From: Azolla caroliniana
Taxonomy: Eukaryota; Polypodiophyta
Direction: 5' to 3'
Assembly: GCA_043228905.1 (NCBI GenBank)
Contig: JBHGNT010000015.1
Coordinates: 12,772,001 to 12,836,000, forward strand
DNA: 64,000 nt
The notes beneath the pieces were generated by a model. The model did no database searches. It was not told the origin of the DNA and saw only the letters and a list, made by a program, of their open reading frames with translations. Made by a program: the position numbers and the translations under genes. Within the stretch, counting starts at the first letter, position 1; every line of letters begins with the position of its first letter. Positions 21,701 to 32,941 of the stretch are shown one piece after another.

Positions 21701-24028
21701 GTGCAATCCTCGCCACCGGACACTCGATCGCGAGTTGATTCACCACCAAAACCCCCGTCGAGCCCTCCAGAGGTCAATCAACCAGAACTAAACCCTTTTC
21801 CGGTGCTACCAGAAGACCCACAGTACGACATCATGACATACCCATACCCACGATACACCGACGGACCAGACGCAGAGTCACACATCCGTGCCTTCATATC
21901 CACATGGCAGGCTAACCACTCCACGCACCGCCTCACGCCAGCCGAAATCGATGCCTCAAAGATTGCCGAGTTCACACTCTCCCTCGATGGACCGGCCGCA
22001 CGATGGTACTCTCGCCTCGAAATAGGAGAGGCCACCACTTTCCAAATCGTGCGCACAAAGTTCCTTGAACTTTTTCATCGCGAGGTGCCTAAACGGGAAC
22101 TGCTCCGGCAATTCTTCTCTATATGCTAGGAACCACACGAAACGGTCGCGCAGTTCACGATCCGGTTCCAATATCTCTACAGACAAGTGGCCGATAATGT
22201 CTCGGCACAACATATACTGGACACTTTCCTATCCAATTTACGAGAGCCTCTACGAACGACTCTCGCACTTACAAATTTCGCCAACCATACTATCGAACAA
22301 GTCATAGCGCGCGTTCTCGCCCTCGATCGGAACCAACACGGCGCAGCCTTCTCCATGACATCCTTGCAAAACGCTCTTCCCCAAGAGGACAATCACTTTC
22401 GCCAAGCCCTCCAATGCACGGTGTGTTCAGGATCAGGGCACCTGGCCCTCGAATGTCCCCACCGACCACAATGTTCGATCTGTCAATCTCGAGCTCACAC
22501 GGTCGAGCAGTGCGAATATAATATGCTGAACCGCACAACGGCGGCACCGGTCCGCCAGATCGAGCCACGAAATACATACTCTCGGCAGGACGAGCGATAT
22601 ATCTACCAAGACCAGGATAACGACCGACCGCGATCCCCGGATCGACGGCGCCGAGACGACGACTACCGACGTGATGACCGCCGTGATCATTATCGCGATG
22701 ACCGACACGACGATTATGCTCGATATGATGACGATCGCGATGACCGATATGACCGACGGAACTCACGCATTGATCGACGAAATGGCAACCGCAACACACG
22801 CAACAATAGAAGACCTAATGACAACCGCCGACAGGACGCTCCTCAAAATGACCAGCACAACTCCAATGCACCTCGGAACAACCCACCACCAAACGAGACC
22901 GAGAATCAACAACAACAACTTCCACACACAGACCGAGCGGACACCAACAGCTCGGCCAACGTGACATGTTTTAAATGTAATCAACCAGGCCACTACGCCA
23001 CGCAATGTCCGACAACCAACCGTGGCAAGGCACCCACGGTGAACAGTATCATGGCCGATGTTCAAACGGTCACTACCCGGAGTAAAGCGCAGACTACTCA
23101 GTGGCAAATCCAGGATGAAGTACGTCAGGCAGCAAAAGAATGGATCGACACGGCCAATAAAAATAATGTTGTACGCATGCAAACTGACATGAGAGACGGG
23201 CCCAGTGAAGTACCACAAACCTCGGCACCATCCACGTCGTTGGAGGACGACCAGCTATGGGATGTTCTTACCAACTCCCGCATCTCGATGCCCCTACATA
23301 AACTGCTACCACTCATGCCGAGATTTCGGGACACCCTGGCGGCACTCTAGGCCAATACTAAGCCCGTGACGCCACCGGTACACCTCACCGAAGCAGAAAC
23401 CGGTCCATCACTCATGGATTCTCAGAACCCAGTCGTGTGAATCATCATTAAGGGACAAGACCTGCACGGATGCATCATCGACGGTGGATCCGGTGTAAAC
23501 GTTATTAGCGAGTCAACGTGTCTCAACCTCGACCTGAATCAATGGGAACCATGCCCCTTTTGGCTTCGGATGGCCGACACCCGCTCCATTCGCCCCATTG
23601 GTTTAATCCGCCATCTCGACTTCACACTCGGAGGCCACATGTTCACGATCTCGGCCGTCATGCTAAGACTGGAGACACAAGGCGCCTACCCACTGTTACT
23701 AGGTCGACCATGCTTGCGTACAGCGAATATCAAGCAACATTGGCAACGCAACATGATCTCATTCCAAAGAGGCAAGACAAAAGTCTGCATCATCATTGAA
23801 GAACGAGTCCCCGTCGCCCTCAACACTTCGCCGTTATACGCGGAAGGGGTCCATATGCTTGACGGTTTGGCCGATGAGGAGGTCGATGACTTCCTAGATG
23901 ATCATCCCACGATCATCCCTCTCTTCGAAATAGATGCCTTACCAACCATCGAGCCATCTAAAGACGAGGAAGTCACGGAGGAGTCACACCCCAAGATGAA
24001 CCAGATCATACCACAGTTGCCGAGCTAA
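21701..24028 (+). pseudogene. Element E gag and protease
   Basis: One frame with three stops (TAG 22127, TAG 23348, TGA 23438). Gag: 'DAESHIRAFISTWQ', 'LDGPAARWYSRL', 'FHREVPKRELLRQFF', a CCHC-like 'CTVCSGSGHLALEC' followed by 'CSICQSRAHTVEQC', then about 60 residues made mostly of Arg and Asp (about 22620-22800), then a classic knuckle 'CFKCNQPGHYATQC'. Protease: 'GCIIDGGSGVNVIS' in the place of the usual I-D-G-G-S motif, then 'PLLLGRPCLRTA'. The three stops fit lost CAG, CAG and CGA codons. The frame ends at 24028, and pol follows in another frame. Confidence 0.85.
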
Positions 24029-26754
24029 GTCATGCTCGGGAGGCTTTCGAATGCGAACTCGCCATTTCACAACAAGTGAAAGCATCAACCCTGGAAATAA
24101 TAAACCTCGGTTCGGACGAGAATCCCCGTACGTTACAAATTGCCAATAATCTACCAACCGGAGAACGGGCATGCCTTGTAAAATTGCTCACCGACTACCA
24201 TGATGTTTTCGCTTGGTCTTACACCGATATGAAGGGGCTAGATCCTCAATACTACCAACATCAAATTCATATCTTACCCGACACTCGGCCGGTTCAGCAG
24301 AGGCGCTACAGGATGAACCCCAACTACGCCGCTAAAGTCAAAGAGGAAATCGACAAACTACTCCGAGTGGGCTTCATTCGCCCTGTTAAACGGGCCACGT
24401 GGTTGAGCCCGATCGTAGTGGTCCTAAAGAAGAACGGAAAAATCCGCGTCTGCGTCGACTATCGGAAGCTTAAGGCGGCAATAGTCACCAACGGTTTCCC
24501 TCTCCCATTCACGGATAGCGTCCTCAACACGGTAGCTGGCCACGAATGCTATAGTTTCCTCGACGGGTTCAACGGCTATAACCAGATAAGAATGCACCCA
24601 AAGGATCAGGTGAAAACCGCTTTTGTCACGGAATGGGGTGTTTTTGTAGCAGAAGTTATGATGTTCGGTCTAAAAACGGCGCCGGCTACGTTCCAGCACA
24701 TCATCACCGAAATCTTTCATGACTACATCCCGGCGTTCATGCAAGTCTTTCTCGACGATTTCGCCGTGTATGGCCATCGATGGGAACACATGACCCAATT
24801 ACAACTATGCCTGGACCGATGTCGCCAAGCTCGATTGAGTTTAAACCCAGCGAAATGCGCGTTCTTAGTCACCAGCGGCAACCTTCTCGGCCACATTGTC
24901 AGTCAAGAAGGCATCGCTATGGACCCGGATAAAGTAAAGGCAATCCTGAATGCCACCGCACCCTCGAATGCTAAGGCACTAAGCCGTTTTTTGGGACAGA
25001 TCCGGTGGCACAATCGAATGATACGACACCTGGCCGATTTCGCGACACCTTTACACGCGGCAGTGCATCGCCTTCCTTTCCAATGGACGTCAATCGAGGA
25101 CACGGCCTATCAGACCCTGAAACGAATGTTGTCACATGCCCCGGTGGTTCAGTCCCCGGTTTGGTCCGAACCGTTTCATGTCTTCGTAGATGCTTCGGAC
25201 ATCGCCATCGGAAGTGCCCTGATGCAATGCACACCCCCAAATTGGTATAGGCCCGTGTACTACGCCAGCCGACAGCTCTCGACCGCGGAAAAGAATTACT
25301 CCACCACCGAGCGGGAGGCCCTCGGTATGATTTATAGCATCAATAAATTTCGGCATTACCTCTTGGGCCGAAAATTTACTTTTCACGTGGATCACTCGGC
25401 CCTTCTTTATTTGGTCAATAAACAAGCCCTCACCGGACGGTTGGCTCGGTGGATGCTCCTACTACAAGAGTTTGATTTCCAGATTCAGCATCGACCCGGG
25501 GTACAACATGTCGTCGCCAACTACTTCAGCTGTCTTGAGTCAGGGGAACTGGCGAAAACAACGTACGACGAGCTACCGGACGCCAGCCTATTTAACCTGA
25601 CCACGATACCATACGATAACGGAGATGAATGGATCACGGAGATGACCCATTTTCTCACTACCGGTGTACCTCCCGAGCACATGACCCTTGACACGAGAAA
25701 ACACCTAGCAGTGTGTAGCCCGAATTTTTGCCTCGTCTCGGACATTCTCTACCACAAAGGCTCGGACGGCATATGGTACCGAGCGATTCGGCAATTCGAG
25801 AAGAACGTCGTTCTTCAGGAAGCCCACCAGGGAGTAGCTGGGGGGCACTACGCTGGGGATTCCACAGCAAGGAAAGTTTGGCAAAGTGGATTGTGGTGGC
25901 CGACAATGAAGAAAGACGCTCACGAGTTTTATCGGCAGTGCGATTTGTGCCAACGACTGGGGCAACCAATGGAACAGTCACGGATGCCACACCAGCCGAT
26001 TCTTCCGTTGGACCCATTTCAAAAATGGGGTTTGGATTTTGTAGGCCCTTTCAAACCACCCGCGGCCCGAATAGGGAATAGGTATATTATCGTTGCCACG
26101 GATTACTGCACCAAATGGGTCGAGGCTAAGGCACTCCGAGATAACACGGCGGCATCCACGGCTAAATTCGTGTACGAGCACCTCTGGTGCCTTTACGGAT
26201 GCCCAATCAAGCTCATTAGTGATCAAGGTGGGCACTTCATCAATCATATAATACGTGAGCTTACACACCACTACGCGGTGGTGCACAAGAAAAGCAAACC
26301 ATACTACCCGCAGGCGAACGGCTTGGCGGAATCGACCAATAAAATCCTCCAAACCATACTGAAGAAGATCGTCAATGAAAACAGAACCGATTGGGATGAC
26401 AAACTCCAGAGTGCGCTGTGGGCGTATCGTACGACTTTCAAAACAAGCATCCAATCAACCCCCTTTCGAATGGCGTTCGGGTTAGAAGCCGTAATGCCCG
26501 TCGAGTTCCAAGTCCCGAGCCTCCGAGTTCAAGTCAAAGAACGGCTCCCCGAGGCCCAATCCGAGCAATACCGGCTAGAACAACTCCTCGAACTCGACGA
26601 AGATAGGATAGAGAGTATGGCCCAGCTCGAACACGCCAACGGCAACACAAGGCTTTCGTGGATCGACATCAACACGGGCTGGAGAAGGAGCTCACCATCG
26701 GCAAACCAGTTCTTCTTTTTCAAACACGACTCGGGTCAATGCCGGGAAAATTAA
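24022..26754 (+). CDS. Element E pol: reverse transcriptase, RNase H, integrase
   Basis: An open frame; the first ATG is at 24076, but homologous-looking sequence begins at 24022 ('ELSHAREAFE'). RT: 'VCVDYRKLKAAIVTNGFPLP', 'YSFLDGFNGYNQIRM', 'MFGLKTAPATFQHI', catalytic 'FLDDFAVYG', 'LLGHIVSQEGI'. RNase H: 'FVDASDIAIGSALMQ', 'YSTTEREALGMIYSI', 'VDHSALLYLVNKQ', with a degenerate end motif 'VVANYFSCLESGE'. Integrase: finger 'HQGVAGGHYAG' and 'CDLCQRLG', core 'WGLDFVGPF', 'LISDQGGHF', 'YYPQANGLAESTNKIL' (D, D, E). The frame is lost near 26640, before the integrase C-terminus. It lies in a different frame from gag-protease, with no recognisable slippery site. Confidence 0.88.
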   Translation, partial: ELSHAREAFECELAISQQVKASTLEIINLGSDENPRTLQIANNLPTGERACLVKLLTDYHDVFAWSYTDMKGLDPQYYQHQIHILPDTRPVQQRRYRMNPNYAAKVKEEIDKLLRVGFIRPVKRATWLSPIVVVLKKNGKIRVCVDYRKLKAAIVTNGFPLPFTDSVLNTVAGHECYSFLDGFNGYNQIRMHPKDQVKTAFVTEWGVFVAEVMMFGLKTAPATFQHIITEIFHDYIPAFMQVFLDDFAVYGHRWEHMTQLQLCLDRCRQARLSLNPAKCAFLVTSGNLLGHIVSQEGIAMDPDKVKAILNATAPSNAKALSRFLGQIRWHNRMIRHLADFATPLHAAVHRLPFQWTSIEDTAYQTLKRMLSHAPVVQSPVWSEPFHVFVDASDIAIGSALMQCTPPNWYRPVYYASRQLSTAEKNYSTTEREALGMIYSINKFRHYLLGRKFTFHVDHSALLYLVNKQALTGRLARWMLLLQEFDFQIQHRPGVQHVVANYFSCLESGELAKTTYDELPDASLFNLTTIPYDNGDEWITEMTHFLTTGVPPEHMTLDTRKHLAVCSPNFCLVSDILYHKGSDGIWYRAIRQFEKNVVLQEAHQGVAGGHYAGDSTARKVWQSGLWWPTMKKDAHEFYRQCDLCQRLGQPMEQSRMPHQPILPLDPFQKWGLDFVGPFKPPAARIGNRYIIVATDYCTKWVEAKALRDNTAASTAKFVYEHLWCLYGCPIKLISDQGGHFINHIIRELTHHYAVVHKKSKPYYPQANGLAESTNKILQTILKKIVNENRTDWDDKLQSALWAYRTTFKTSIQSTPFRMAFGLEAVMPVEFQVPSLRVQVKERLPEAQSEQYRLEQLLELDEDRIESMAQLEHANGNTRLSWIDINTGWRRSSPSANQFFFFKHDSGQCREN

Positions 26755-26969
26755 GATTTCGGTGGACCAGTCCATTCTGGATTATCGACGAGTTCAACGG
26801 GACGTTCCAGCTCGGCACACTCGCCGGCGACATTGTCAAAAGCTGGGCCAATGGTTTCCGACTTCGACCATATCGAGGGACTACACCACCCAACCCGTTT
26901 ACCGAGCCACACGGCACAAACGAGTATCGGGAGACCACCACGGAGGAGGCCACGTGTCCCCCTGAATAA
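26649..26969 (+). pseudogene. Element E integrase C-terminus
   Basis: A second frame gives 'KAFVDRHQHGLEKELTIG', 'VLLFQTRLGSMPGKLRFRW' and 'SPFWIIDEFNGTFQLGTLAG', the GPY/F-like module of Ty3 integrase, then 'KSWANGFRLRPYRG'. It ends at 26969. It is separated from pol by a frameshift, not a stop. No chromodomain follows. Confidence 0.8.
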
Positions 26970-27112
26970 GGACTCACCCACCTTCTTGAAATTAATAAAA
27001 GTAGTAGTAGGTAGGATTAACCATAGTTTAGCCACCGATTAGCTACACCTACACCACCCACCTAGGCACCCACAATTTTAGGAGCACCCATCGCCACCAC
27101 TCATTTAGTACC

Positions 27113-27119
27113 TATTTAA
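27113..27119 (+). promoter_or_regulatory. Candidate internal TATA box before the extra frame of E
   Basis: TATTTAA lies 64 bp before the ATG at 27183, in a 210-bp non-coding spacer after pol. The LTR of the same element uses the same TATTTAA. This is suggestive of separate transcription of the downstream frame but not shown. Confidence 0.3.
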
Positions 27120-27182
27120 GCACATGCAAAGCACTAGAAGCACCCCACTCACCTTCAGGACACATGGTGCTAGTCACTTATT

Positions 27183-30100
27183 ATGGCACCCACGACTCAG
27201 AATCTTCAGGATTCGCTTCAGGCACAAAACCCTAGGAGTAAGTTACTAAAACCGTTTCCAAAACGCAGCATAGACACAGAAGTTCATTATCGCTCCCCAT
27301 CTCCATCGCTCTCAAGCTCAGAAACCCCGTCTTGCTCTCATCGCGCTAAACGCTCTTGCTCTCAAGCCCTCTTTCGCTCTCATAACCCCTCTGCTGGACT
27401 TCCCCTTCCTGTTGTTCCTCCTGTGTCTCGCCCTCGCCTCATCACTCTTCTTCACGCTTCCACACAGTCGAACCCCATCTCCATCTCCACCATGCCTCTT
27501 ACCGCTTCAACAGAAACCCGCGCCTGGCTCCAGGAACGAGGAATGGGCGGTTACCTGAAGATCATCGATGCCCCCGCGCACCCAGATGCCCAAGTTGTGG
27601 CTAAACGTATAAGTCTCGAAGCCATCACCAACAACGTGCTTCGGGCTGTTTTGGACCTGCAACGGGGAGGGGACCATGGGGTTGACATACCCCCGGCATC
27701 AAAGATGAAAGCGTACTTCGGTGAGTACTCAGCCTCAGGGAAGGCATATCGCACGTATGGCGGTCCCAACAGAGCTTTCGGGGAGATTGTTCGTATATTA
27801 ATGGACTATGCGTTCGTGCATACGAACCCAACGAGCATGCCGCAGAACAAGGCAACCATCATCATCAGCGCGTATGAAGGAAACAGAATCGATTGGGGAA
27901 TCATCACAGGCGAGGGACTCCACGCCGCCTTAGCTTCATTTCAGTCCGGTAAGAAGATGTTGTCTGTTCTTACCCACTTTTTGATGGTTCTATACCCACC
28001 CTCTTCTCTTCCTTCCCCTCGCACACTCACGTCCCCACCACCACCACAAAGGCAGAGAGAGAAATTTGTTGCCATCAGCCACGAAGCATGGGAGGAGCCC
28101 ACATCGCCTTCACCTCCTGCCGCCGACCAAAACCCCGCATCTGCACCACCACCCACCCAACCCCAACAAAAAAGGGCAGGTTCCGAGATCTGCCAAGAAT
28201 GGGAGGAGGAGGTAGCCGCGGAAGACAACACGGCCGATAACGTCACCATTCGACAGCCAACGTCGCGCCCCTCGGTAACTTCCCCAGGGCCTAGCCCACG
28301 CCCCAACACACAGCAGGCTGCACCACCACGACCCCAGAAAAGGAAGCAGGCGGAGGAAACGACACTACCGGCCCCAGAACCCCAAACACAGCCGAGCAAG
28401 AGAAGACGACTCAACCGCAAGTCCTCGGAAGAACAGAAAGAGCCACAACAGGAGCAAGCCTTAGTTGTCAAACAAAGCAACCTAGCCATCATCCCTGAGG
28501 AGGCATCGCTAAACCAGGGAAAGATCGAGCATGGGCAGACAACACAGATCTAGGAGGATGAAGTCCTCAGGTATAAGGACCTCCCTATGGAGGCTTACGA
28601 ATTTAGTGCGCTCCTACGCCTCGGTACGACATTCGAGCTGGTCGACTTCCTCGCCAGAGCCCAAGTCGCGGTAGCCGCTTGAATGGCGGAGGAGCTCGCC
28701 GAAACAAAAACGATTCAACGCACGCTAATAGGTGAAATTGAGCCCAAGGAGGACAGGGCTTTACAAAAAATCGGGAGAAAGAAGTAGGCAAAACAGGCCG
28801 CTCTCCTCATGGAGGTCCCCGAGTTGAACACGGCCCTTATCGAGGCATATCGGGACCTGGATCGCACGACGCGGGCAGCCAAAGACATGGCCCGAAAGAT
28901 AAAAATAGCCCAAAAACAGGCTAAGATGGCTACAGAATTATGGCACGCTGGGAACCAGAAGCTGGCAGCCTGGGAGCAAAACCGGCCGGAACAACAACTC
29001 TTGAGCCTTCCGGTCACGACCACCGAGGCCCTCCCAGCGCCTCCATGCATAACAATGATGGATGAAATCACCATCATCGACTCAATCCTGACGATGCAGG
29101 CCAGTACACAAGCGGACTCGTTACAAATGGTCGATGCCTGCACAACAACCGAGGCGCCCACGCCCATGGAGAAGACCGAGATACCACCACCTCGTGCACC
29201 CAAGCAGGTGGCCACCCAGACAGAACCCCCGCTCCAGGATTACCGTGCGGAGCTTAAAGAAGAACAACGGCAAACCGAGAGACACGAACAACGGCATCAA
29301 GAGGCGATGGCTCGCCTAAAAGAAGAAGCTTCCAAGCAGATGGCCGAGATGAGAGCCCAGGCCGACCAAAGGATACACGAGCAGAACGAAGCACTAGGCC
29401 GGGTACAAGCGCAAGCCACGGGCAAAGAAGCCGAACTCAAAAGCAAGCTAGAGGAATACGCGGCCACAGTGACAAAGAAAGAGAAGGAGGTCCTAGACCT
29501 ATAGGCCGCGCTCGATAATGCGAAAGACTGGAACCATCGGCAGGAGGAAAGAAATTGCCAATGGGAGGAGAGAATGATCGTGGAGAATGCCGAGCTGCAG
29601 AGTCAGCGTACGACCCTTAAAGAAATGGCTGACGAGTTTTTCATCAAATGCAAGCTACTTTCGGAGCAAAAAGACGAATTATCAGATTCCTACTTCGCCC
29701 TACAAGAGGAGAGAATCGTCGAACGAGAACAAGTCCGGGCCGCGTGTCAAAAAGAACGGGAGTAAGCCACCGAAGAACTCACCAAGCGTTACAGCAGGCT
29801 ATACAGTTCGTAACCGCGGATGCAAAGAACACTCAAGCCATCTATGAACTACGAGCGCTGAAGCTTCAGGCCGAGGTCGACGGCTTAAAACAGGAATTAG
29901 CAGCCATCCGAGCACAGCCCAGCATGGATGAGACACACATCAGAATACTGATCGAGAAACAGCGCCAGCACCTGACCAAAAAGGTCGAGGAAACATTAAG
30001 TCGCGCAGGAGACGAATGGGCAGCCCAAGCTACCGAGTTGCATATTTTACGCGCCGACGCCGAGAACCGACGGAAGGAGGGCCGCAGCTTCTACAAAATG

Positions 30101-30586
30101 GACGAAGCCAGCATACAAAACCTGCGTGCAGATTTAACCGAGGATTACCCGTCCTTGGTAAAATCTCACACCGCGGCAATCGAGCAAATAATGGAAGACT
30201 TCAATGACAGTCAGATGTTGTTTCGCCTGGAAGCAGAAGCCTTCGAACGAGAACGACTCACAGCCATCCCAACCAGCCCTCCAACGGCCACAAAGCAGAA
30301 GGAAGAACCTTCCAGCAAGGAGATCACGGACACGGCACAGGAGGAACTTGCCCCGGCCAACAGACATCCCATGGACGCCCACACAGTACCAGATCCAGTC
30401 GAAGTAGAGGTCAACGCCCTCGAACCCACACCCCCACCAGAAGAATTGGTCGCACTGGAGGCGGACGCCTGAGAAGATATCACACCCCCGGACCAAACTC
30501 AACCCCCCGCACCGATAGTTCAACCAGACCACCCTGCCACCACCCCGGACCCCGAAAACATCCTCGACATCTTAAAAGAGGAATGA
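27183..30586 (+). pseudogene. Extra frame after pol in element E: unknown domain plus long coiled coil
   Basis: The frame from ATG 27183 (or 27492, 'CACCATGCC', residue 104) runs to 29765 with stops at 28551, 28680, 28785, 29502 and 29763. It shifts once and continues to a TGA at 30584-30586, about 1130 codons in all. Residues about 105-280 form a compact-looking unknown domain ('RAFGEIVRILMDYAFVHTN', 'ATIIISAYEGNRIDWGIITG'). Residues 280-456 are Pro/Gln-rich and end basic ('KRRRLNRK'). The rest is rich in Glu, Lys, Ala, Gln and Leu, with long heptad-like runs ('EAMARLKEEASKQMAEMRA', 'LKLQAEVDGLKQELAAIRA') and an acidic, proline-rich tail. I do not recognise the family; no transmembrane segment is obvious. 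All stops fit C-to-T decay, so it was once a real gene. Confidence 0.75.
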
Positions 30587-30684
30587 AACGAGGATCACGC
30601 CTAAAAGGCAATTTTTGTAATATTGTTAGTATTTTGTAAGTCGTGGATCCGACGGACAAGGTCCTATCCCACGGGCGTGCCAGG

Positions 30685-31140
30685 TGTTGTCCAGAGGACA
30701 GAAATGTAAAATTAGGGAATTAGCAAATGTCGAGTCCGAGTATCACGGGCCACTAACGGCTCGGCTGTGTATTTGGGGAAAAGTTATTTAAACGAGGACC
30801 AGTACCTCAGAGAGAGAGAGAAGAAAAATATAGGCGGAAGCACTAGCTTAGTCCCTCGTAACTAGATAAACTTGTAAGGTCACCGGCCATAGGCCGTGTT
30901 CTATAATATTTTCTATCATAGTAATACATCTGATTTGTGCCCATTTTGCTCCATGAGTCTGTGCTTTGATCCATACCTATGAGTTCAACACCACCCACGC
31001 CTATCAAGACCTCGCTAGTGTTTTCTCTCTGAGCCCCGTCTCTCTCTCGACGCCTCTGTTACGAGCCTTCACGTACCACGCCCTTGAATACCGATAGCCG
31101 CAGATCTATTGAAGGTGTTCACCCAAAGGAACGGGTAACA
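30685..31140 (+). repeat. 3' LTR of Ty3 element E
   Basis: Partner of 21054-21509. Most of the roughly 19 differences are transitions. Confidence 0.93.
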
Positions 31141-31145
31141 GGAAC

Positions 31146-32500
31146 TAATGCTCATCACTGAGGAGAGTGAGTTGAACCTTGCCGGAGATGAGACAACGTG
31201 GGTTGTCGATTCCGGAGTGTCATTCCACCTTACCCTGGACCGAAAATGCTTCTCATCCTACACAGCCGGTGAGCACGGTTGTGTCTGGATGGGGAATGAA
31301 GGTACATGCCGAATTATCGGCATAGGAGACGTGTGGTTGACGACATCAACCAAATGCAAGTTGCTTCTAAAGGATGTCTGACACATTCCGGAGGTTCGAC
31401 TGAACCTGATATCAGCCGGTCGGCTAGATGATGAAGGCTACACAGGTAGCATCTGGAACAGTGTCATGAAGTTCTGCAAAGGGAGCTTAATAGTGGCTCG
31501 AGCCCGAAAGGTCAACACATTGTACTTGATGAATGCCCGGATATCCAGGGAGAAGTGAACGTAACATCTGACACTGCCGGTGAGCTGTGGCACAAAAGAT
31601 TGTGTCACATGAGTGAGAAGGGGATGAAGAGGCTTGCCGAAGACAACCTCATTCCAGTGAAGGACGTGCAACTTGATAAGTGCACCGATTGCTTGGCTAG
31701 CAAGCAAAATCGCACCTCCTTCCGGTCAAGACCACCGATGAGATGGAATGCACCACTGGAGCTAGTGCATACCGATGTGTGTCAAGTGGACATGAAGTCA
31801 CATGCCAGATCGTAGTACTTCGTGATGTTAATAGACGACCACAGCCGAAAGTTGTGGGCCACACCGTTGAAGACAAAGAATCAGGTGTTATCCCTCTTCA
31901 AGGAGCTCCACACAAGAGTGGAAAGAGAAACCGGCCGAAAGCTGAAGGCGATTCGAGCAGATAACAGAGGCGAATACCGGGGGTAGTTTGAGGAGTACTA
32001 TCGTTCGAAGGGAATCCGGTTCAAATTTACCATGCCGAAGACGCCGAAACTAAACGGGCTGGCCGAGAGGATGAACCGGACCATAATGGAGAGGTTCTAG
32101 AGTATGCTGGCACATGCAAGGTTACCCAAGACGTTTTGGGGTGAGGCGTTGGCGACAGCAACGTACGTGATAAACAGATCACCCTCAATGCCCTTGGACA
32201 AAGACACACCGCAGAGAGTGTGGACCGGTAAGGAAGTGTCTTACCGGCATCTGAAGGTGTTCGGGTGTCTCGCTTACGTGCATGTTGCAAAGGACCGGAG
32301 AGCAAAGTTGGATCCAAGTTCCCGGCCTTGCATATTCCTTGGATACGGCGATGATGAGTTTGGCTACCAAGTGTGGGATCCGGTCGACAAGAAGGTTTTC
32401 CAGAGTCGACATATTATCTTCATGGAGGACAAGACCCTTGCCGTCTGGGAGTCGGAGAAGAAGATAATGAACTCCGAATCGACGAGTAAGGATCAGTTCG
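31146..32500 (+). pseudogene. Copia D protease and integrase
   Basis: Continuation of D after E. Protease 'TWVVDSGVSFHLTLDRKCF' has D-S-G-V instead of D-S-G-A. 'LKDV' is followed by a TGA where C has CGA ('DVRHIP'). Pre-integrase 'LWHKRLCHMSEKGMKRLAED' and 'LDKCTDCLASKQNR'. Integrase 'PLELVHTDVC', 'AIRADNRGEYRG' (stop), 'PKTPKLNGLAERMNRTIMER' (stop), 'PKTFWGEALATATYVINRSP', then 'HLKVFGCLAYVHVAKDRRA' and 'CIFLGYGDDEFGYQVWDP'. The last part (32104 onward) is open. Confidence 0.88.
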
Positions 32501-32941
32501 ATGAGATACGGACCTACCCGGCTAAGAGCCGGTTGACACTCGAAGAACCGGCCGGTTACGGAGAGGAAACCGCACCGACTGAAGTAGAAGAAGAAGCAGA
32601 AACCAGAACCAGCCAAGACCCCGAATTGGATTCGGATGAAGAACAAACAAAGGAGCCGGTTGCCGAAAGCCAAGGACGCAGATATCCTCTCAGAGAGAAA
32701 ATGGCCCCCCTGAGATTTCCGGATGCAGAGCGCGTGCTGCTAACCGATGAGGGGGAGCCGAAAAGCTTCGAAGAAGCAAAGGAGGACACCCACAACCGCA
32801 AGTGGTTGAGTGCCATGCAGGACGAGATGGATTCCCTGCATGAGAACCACACATATGAACTGGTGGAGTTGTCGAAAGGAAAGCGGGCACTCCAGAATAA
32901 GTGGGTGTACAAGTTGAAACCGGGAGATGCCGACAACCCCC
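32501..32941 (+). pseudogene. Copia D linker and start of reverse transcriptase
   Basis: An acidic linker ('EVEEEAETRTSQDPELDSD') leads to 'GRRYPLREKMAPLRF' and the RT start 'KWLSAMQDEMDSLHENHTYEL' and 'KGKRALQNKWVYKLKPGDAD'. It is cut at 32941 by the LTR of F and continues at 40225. Confidence 0.88.

Larger units (their letters stand above)
21054..31140 (+). mobile_element. Ty3 (Tat-like) retrotransposon E with an extra frame after pol
   Basis: Two 456-bp LTRs (21054-21509 and 30685-31140) differ at about 19 sites by eye (about 4%). The target duplication is GGAAC at 21049-21053 and 31141-31145, exact. Order: gag with zinc knuckles, protease, RT, RNase H, integrase (Ty3 order, no chromodomain), then an extra sense-strand frame of about 1130 codons before the 3' LTR. 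Extra frames after pol are known from Tat/Athila-type plant elements, and the primer site (TTGGCACGCCCGG) is of the type seen there. I see no clear polypurine tract before the 3' LTR. Confidence 0.93.

Noticed and set aside
24000-24080. Programmed frameshift between protease and RT of element E
   Set aside because: No X-XXY-YYZ heptamer or other known slippery site is visible; a simple indel is as likely.
27183-28553. Captured host gene as source of the extra frame of E
   Set aside because: No recognisable host domain and no intron trace; kept as an element-encoded frame, though capture cannot be excluded.
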